DNA from: Pseudomonadota bacterium
Lineage (GTDB): Bacteria; Myxococcota; Myxococcia; Myxococcales; Myxococcaceae
NCBI GenBank assembly: GCA_023426545.1
Contig: JAFAAN010000010.1
Span: 3,330-67,329, forward strand
Reading direction: 5' to 3'
DNA length: 64,000 nucleotides
Shown here: positions 59,948 through 64,000 of the stretch, piece by piece
Position numbering within the stretch: position 1 is the first letter of the stretch
How the letters are laid out: every line of letters begins with the position of its first letter
The notes under the pieces: model-generated
Told to the model about the DNA's origin: nothing
Databases searched by the model: none
The model's input: the letters and a program-made list of their open reading frames with translations, nothing else
Program-made: the position numbers and the translations under genes

Positions 59948-61025
59948 TGCCTCGGCGCCGCAGGAGTCCATGCGGGACGCCCTGCGCCATCTCATGAGGG
60001 AGAAGAGTGCGCATGCGGGCCTGCTGTATGAGCGGTATGCGCCAGCGAAGGACCCGGCGGCAAAGGCGTGGGAGGGATGGCTGTCTGACCTGGAACGGCA
60101 CCCGGAGCCGGAGGGGTACTCCGCCGCCTACAAGCGCTGGGAAGCCTCGCTCCGGCAGTCGCACACGGTGACGTTCGAGGCGCGCGCGGAGAGCCGCTTG
60201 CTGGTGGGGCATGGCAATGCGTCGCCCACGGGCGTTGGGCTGACGCTTCACCATACGTGGGGCGTGCCCAGGGTGCCGGGCTCGTCCCTCAAGGGCGTGC
60301 TCGTGGGCTATCTGCGCGCGGTGTATGGCGACGGCGCCGCGGAGGCGCGGCACAGGCTGTTCGGCGTGCCTGGAGACGAAGGCGCACAGGCCCAGGCGGG
60401 CGAGGTCATCTTTCATGACGCGCAGTGGATACCGGGCTCGGGCGCGCCTGGAGCAGAGGGCCCGTTCTTCCTGTCCCGCGATGTGCTCACCGTCCACCAC
60501 AGGGGCTGGTATGGCGGCCAGTCTGAGTGGCCGAATGACCATGAGTCGCCCAACCCCGTGTCGTTCTTGACGGTGCGCCCTGGCGGGCGCTTCCTCGTGG
60601 CGCTGAGCCTGGCGCCGGGGCGGGAGCTGGCTCCGCACGCGGAGGCGCTCCTGTCGTGGGCCGCGAGGCGCTTGGACGAGGCGCTGCGCCACTGGGGTGT
60701 GGGGGGCAAGACGGCCGCGGGGTATGGCCGGCTGGTTCGGCAGGGCGAGTTCGACCTCCGGCCGCCCCGGCGCCCTGTCCGGGCCTCGCCCGCGCTGGAG
60801 GCGTTCCTGGCGTGGGTGGCGGCGCGGCATGCGGAAGGCACCCCCAAGCGGCAGGTCCTGGAGTGCTTTGAGACGGAGTGGTTGCCGCGGTTGACGCCGC
60901 TCGCTCCGGAGGCGCGCGCCGTGAGCGCGGACGCGCTGAGGGGGCTCGTCAAGAAGCACCCGAAGTTCGATGCGTGGCGGGACGCGTTGCTCGCGCGGAT
61001 GATGGGGACGGGAGGTGGCCCATGA
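59940..61025 (+). CDS. cmr6: Type III-B RAMP protein Cmr6
   Basis: 361 residues from the ATG at 59940, overlapping cmr5 by 8 bp. RAMP motifs are clear: LVGHGNASPTGVGLTLHHTWGVPRVPGSSLKGVLVGYLRA and WGVGGKTAAGYGRLVRQGEF. Cmr6 caps the filament between Cmr4 and Cmr1. A C-terminal extension of about 100 residues (SPALEAFLAWVAARHAEGTPKRQVLECFE and on) is helical and of unknown role. The stop overlaps the cas6 start by 4 bp. Confidence 0.93.
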   Translation: MSDASAPQESMRDALRHLMREKSAHAGLLYERYAPAKDPAAKAWEGWLSDLERHPEPEGYSAAYKRWEASLRQSHTVTFEARAESRLLVGHGNASPTGVGLTLHHTWGVPRVPGSSLKGVLVGYLRAVYGDGAAEARHRLFGVPGDEGAQAQAGEVIFHDAQWIPGSGAPGAEGPFFLSRDVLTVHHRGWYGGQSEWPNDHESPNPVSFLTVRPGGRFLVALSLAPGRELAPHAEALLSWAARRLDEALRHWGVGGKTAAGYGRLVRQGEFDLRPPRRPVRASPALEAFLAWVAARHAEGTPKRQVLECFETEWLPRLTPLAPEARAVSADALRGLVKKHPKFDAWRDALLARMMGTGGGP

Positions 61026-61648
61026 TGCCCTTCGACCTGCTCTATCCCGTTCGAGGCGGAGCCGTGCCGCTGGACCATGGATACGCGCTCTTCTCCGCGC
61101 TCTGCGCCAGGGTGCCTTCGCTGCACGGCCGCGGGGACCTGGGTGTGTTCACCCTTCGTGGCGAGCGCGCGGAGGGCGGCGTGCTTCACCTGGGCAGGGG
61201 GACGCTGCGCGTGCGCTGTTCGCCGGAGGCGGTGCCGCTGCTCCTTTCGCTGAGCGCCGCGCCGCTGAACGTCGCCGGGCACTCTGTGGCGCTGGGAAGG
61301 CCAGTGCTCCGGGCGCTGGAGCCCGCCTCGTTGCTCCGCGCGAAGTGGGTGACCTTCAAGCACGCGCTCGATGCGGCGACCTTCCTCCGCGGCGTCGCCC
61401 GCTCGCTTCGAGACCTGTCGTGTGAAGCGCGGCCGGTGCTGGGACGCCGGAGGGTGGTGCGCATCGCTGGGCGGCAGGTGGTGGGCTATGCGCTCGAACT
61501 GCACGGGCTCTCACGAGAGGACTCGCTGCGTGTGCAGGCCCGAGGGCTGGGCGGGCGCCGCCACATGGGGGGCGGGTTGTTCCTTCCTCCTCGCCCCGTG
61601 GTACGAGGCGTTATGCCGCTTCTGGGAACCTTCGCGAACGCGGCATGA
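61022..61648 (+). CDS. cas6: Cas6-type crRNA-processing endoribonuclease (Cmx6-like)
   Basis: 208 residues starting at ATG 61022, which overlaps the cmr6 stop. The N-terminal VPLDHGYALFSALCARVPSLHG, with His19 as a possible catalytic residue, and the C-terminal glycine-rich loop ARGLGGRRHMGGGLFLPP (about 170-190) are Cas6 signatures, close to the Cas6/Cmx6 group of myxobacterial CRISPR systems. It should cut the repeat at the 3' base of its hairpin to give an 8-nt 5' handle. Its place at the end of the cmr operon, just before the array, supports a dedicated role. No cas1, cas2 or cas4 follows. Confidence 0.9.
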   Translation: MMPFDLLYPVRGGAVPLDHGYALFSALCARVPSLHGRGDLGVFTLRGERAEGGVLHLGRGTLRVRCSPEAVPLLLSLSAAPLNVAGHSVALGRPVLRALEPASLLRAKWVTFKHALDAATFLRGVARSLRDLSCEARPVLGRRRVVRIAGRQVVGYALELHGLSREDSLRVQARGLGGRRHMGGGLFLPPRPVVRGVMPLLGTFANAA

Positions 61649-61975
61649 GCCGCGGAGCGTGGTTGGGCAGGCGCCTTGCAGTAGCTTGCAGTAGGGAGAG
61701 GGAGGCTTGCCGGGGGCTTGTGCCTGAAGGTCGACATTCAAGCACCTCGCCGTGGCGGAGGTCCGCGGCGGCGAAATCGGCGGTTTCCCCAGCGAGTTCA
61801 AGGGGTTGCGGCTCTTTGACAGGTGAATAGGTGCATGATCGATGAAAAGCCGAGTGGTTTCCGTGGGTTGGAGACCTTGGGTAGGGGCTGGAGCTCCCAA
61901 CCCTGGAGAAGGAGGGGGAGGTGCTTGAAAAGCGGGTGGTAAGCTGTTGGAATTACTGGTGTTTTCAGGTGGGCG
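61649..61975 (+). promoter_or_regulatory. CRISPR leader region
   Basis: 327 bp without a gene between cas6 and the first repeat. It contains a CTCTTTGACAGG stretch (61812-61823) whose TTGACA could act as a -35 element and which resembles sequence seen in many leaders, and a T-rich patch just before the array (TTGGAATTACTGGTGTTTTC, about 61948-61967). Its place next to the cas genes and the repeat orientation (see the array) support it as the leader and promoter. The exact start site is not determinable by eye. Confidence 0.55.
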
Positions 61976-64000
61976 GTCGCGCTCGCCGTGATGCCGGAAG
62001 GCGTTGAGCACCTTCATTCCAAGGGCGTGAATTGGAATGATTACCCGTCGCGCTCGCCGTGATGCCGGAAGGCGTTGAGCACCTCCACCAAGTCCACCGC
62101 CCCCTCGAGTGCCCCCAGCACGTCGCGCTCGCCGTGATGCCGGAAGGCGTTGAGCACCGTTTTCACCTCGTTGGTTGTGCATCGGCGCATCCACGTCGCG
62201 CTCGCCGTGATGCCGGAAGGCGTTGAGCACACGGGACGCTGGCCACGCACGTCCGGAACGTGCTGAGTCGCGCTCGCCGTGATGCCGGAAGGCGTTGAGC
62301 ACCACTCGACTACCTGTCGAGTGTGAAAGGGCGGGGGCGCGTGGCGCGCTCGCCGTGATGCCGGAAGGCGTTGAGCACCGGAGCCATCATCGGAGCCATC
62401 GCCGATGGGATGGTCGCGCTCGCCGTGATGCCGGAAGGCGTTGAGCACCCGTCGCCCGGGAGTACGCCCACAACCAGCTCCCCAGCGGTCGCGCTCGCCG
62501 TGATGCCGGAAGGCGTTGAGCACCTTATGTATTTTCTCTTTATTTTTTAGTGTGCAGGGTCGCGCTCGCCGTGATGCCGGAAGGCGTTGAGCACCCCAGG
62601 CCGCTGGCGCGCTGCGCGAGGCCCTCGCCGCGTCGCGCTCGCCGTGATGCCGGAAGGCGTTGAGCACAAAATGATGATGGAGCTTGGGCGTAAGTACGGT
62701 CAGGTCGCGCTCGCCGTGATGCCGGAAGGCGTTGAGCACGGCCCGGAGAAACGCGGGAAAGGAGCGCACGGCCGGAGTCGCGCTCGCTGTGATGCCGGAA
62801 GGCGTTGAGCACAACTCGGCACGGAGAACGGCGAAGCAATCCTCCGTGTGTCGCGCTCGCCGTGATGCCGGAAGGCGTTGAGCACGGGTTGTCGTGGTCG
62901 TAGTTGCGCGCGCCGCTCGTCGCGCTCGCCGTGATGCCGGAAGGCGTTGAGCACGGGCTGCATCGGCTGACCCGTCGGCTCGATCTCGCAGTCGCGCTCG
63001 CCGTGATGCCGGAAGGCGTTGAGCACGCCTCAGCCAGCTCGGCGCTGGCGGCTTCCAGCTCGGTCGCGCTCGCCGTGATGCCGGAAGGCGTTGAGCACAC
63101 ATGGCGGACGCAGTGGAAGTGATCATCCAACAGGTCGCGCTCGCCGTGATGCCGGAAGGCGTTGAGCACAGTCAGGCGCTCAAAGCCTGGACGGGTGGTG
63201 TACTGTCGCGCTCGCCGTGATGCCGGAAGGCGTTGAGCACAGGCGGATGCGGGCAGCCCTTGCACGTCGCTGCCTCTGTCGCGCTCGCCGTGATGCCGGA
63301 AGGCGTTGAGCACAACCAAGACCAGTACCAACGCCACGATAATCAAGGTCGCGCTCGCCGTGATGCCGGAAGGCGTTGAGCACCATCTTATTTTCTCCAG
63401 GTGTATCGCGCTAACGAAGTCGCGCTCGCCGTGATGCCGGAAGGCGTTGAGCACTGTTGAACCTCGCGAAGCTATACCGGGCGGCCCTGTCGCGCTCGCC
63501 GTGATGCCGGAAGGCGTTGAGCACTCGTCGGTATGACGAAAGCTACGGAAGACTGGGAGTCGTGGGTCGCGCTCGCCGTGATGCCGGAAGGCGTTGAGCA
63601 CCCCTTCCCGGAGTTGACGGAATGGGGCTCACAAATGTCGCGCTCGCCGTGATGCCGGAAGGCGTTGAGCACCCCTCTCCTCAGGCGCTAATCGGTGGAG
63701 GTAGTCAGTCGCGCTCGCCGTGATGCCGGAAGGCGTTGAGCACGCATCCTCACGTAGCGGTAGGGCCGCCCGTCCTGGTCGCGCTCGCCGTGATGCCGGA
63801 AGGCGTTGAGCACCGGTGGGGGAGGATGATCTGGCGGAGGGGCTTCATCAGTGTCGCGCTCGCAGTGATGCCGGAAGGCGTTGAGCACCTCTACAATGCC
63901 GACCAGGCCACTCGTGACGCCTTCCGGTCGCGCTCGCCGTGATGCCGGAAGGCGTTGAGCACCACGGAAGGAGGGCCTGGGGTGCTGGGCTAGCCAAGGT
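61976..64000 (+). CRISPR. CRISPR array, type III-B, 28 complete 36-bp repeats, continuing past the window
   Basis: Repeats of 36 bp start with GTCGCGCTCGCCGTG and end with GGCGTTGAGCAC. They lie at 61976, 62047, 62122, 62195, 62267, 62343, 62413, 62488, 62559, 62632, 62704, 62777, 62850, 62919, 62991, 63063, 63134, 63205, 63278, 63348, 63419, 63489, 63566, 63637, 63708, 63778, 63853 and 63927. The 27 spacers between them are 33-41 bp. A 28th spacer (63963-63998) is followed by GT, the likely first two bases of another repeat. Three repeats vary by one base: 62343 (second base G for T), 62777 (GCTGTG for GCCGTG) and 63853 (GCAGTG for GCCGTG). On the + strand ATGCC-GGAA-GGCGT forms a 5-bp stem with a GNRA loop, leaving TTGAGCAC as an 8-nt handle, so transcription is taken as rightwards from the leader. 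Protein-like frames inside the array are repeat artefacts. Confidence 0.97.

Noticed and set aside
62041..63942. Several long open frames inside the CRISPR array, with repeated VLNAFRHHGERD or VALAVMPEGVEH units
   Set aside because: These are translations of the 36-bp repeats, which are open in several frames. They show no start signals, and the units vary only by spacer.
46084..64000. Search for integrase, transposase, att sites or tRNA genes bordering the defence island
   Set aside because: I found no recombinase gene, insertion sequence or tRNA gene in the window, so an integrated element cannot be claimed from these signs.

Overview
The window is from a high-GC delta-proteobacterium, almost certainly a myxobacterium of the Myxococcus/Corallococcus/Pyxidicoccus group. 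The reasons are strong G/C bias at third codon positions, several Hanks-type kinases, ECF sigma factors, secreted HEAT-repeat and carboxypeptidase-regulatory-like proteins, and a type III-B CRISPR locus whose Cas6 resembles the myxobacterial Cmx6 group. This is inferred from reading the sequence; no marker gene such as rRNA is present.

Positions 1-45.8 kb look like ordinary chromosome. In order they hold: the start of a TonB-dependent receptor with a histidine-rich companion; glpD; a lipoprotein subtilase; an ECF sigma/anti-sigma pair; an acyltransferase; an alcohol dehydrogenase; a SARP-type activator divergent from a flavin monooxygenase, with a candidate SARP operator between them; secreted HEAT, glycine-rich and beta-barrel proteins; a TetR regulator with a palindromic operator and an alpha/beta hydrolase; a decayed esterase; a metallo-hydrolase divergent from a LysR regulator; an acyl-CoA dehydrogenase/acyl-CoA ligase/SDR operon; a very large HEAT-like protein; MltA; a 2OG-Fe(II) oxygenase; a double DsbA-like protein; a CDP-alcohol phosphatidyltransferase; a fatty-acid desaturase; a cytochrome P450; two tandem SpoIIAA-like proteins; and a sugar ABC importer lacking its ATPase.

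Positions 46-64 kb form a one-directional signalling and defence island on the + strand. It starts with a 1132-residue kinase/STAND-ATPase/TPR membrane protein, an ECF-like sigma factor with a kinase-type C-terminal tail, and a second kinase. Next come a CD-NTase (GS...DxD...D intact) and a 609-residue protein that joins an N-terminal SAVED cyclic-nucleotide sensor to a C-terminal HExxH metallopeptidase. A hairpin separates these from a complete type III-B operon, cmr1-cas10-cmr3-cmr4-cmr5-cmr6-cas6, with overlapping or near-overlapping genes. This is followed by a leader and a CRISPR array with 28 complete 36-bp repeats that runs off the right edge. No cas1 or cas2 is present.

Cas10 lacks an HD nuclease domain but keeps GGDD, so this type III system should act by making a nucleotide second messenger plus Cmr4 target-RNA cleavage. 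The adjacent SAVED-metallopeptidase could be switched on by the CD-NTase product (a CBASS with a proteolytic effector), by the Cas10 product (comparable to the SAVED-Lon and SAVED-CHAT type III effectors), or by both. The neighbouring sigma factor and kinases raise the possibility of a protease-to-transcription cascade. This cluster is the most interesting content of the window.
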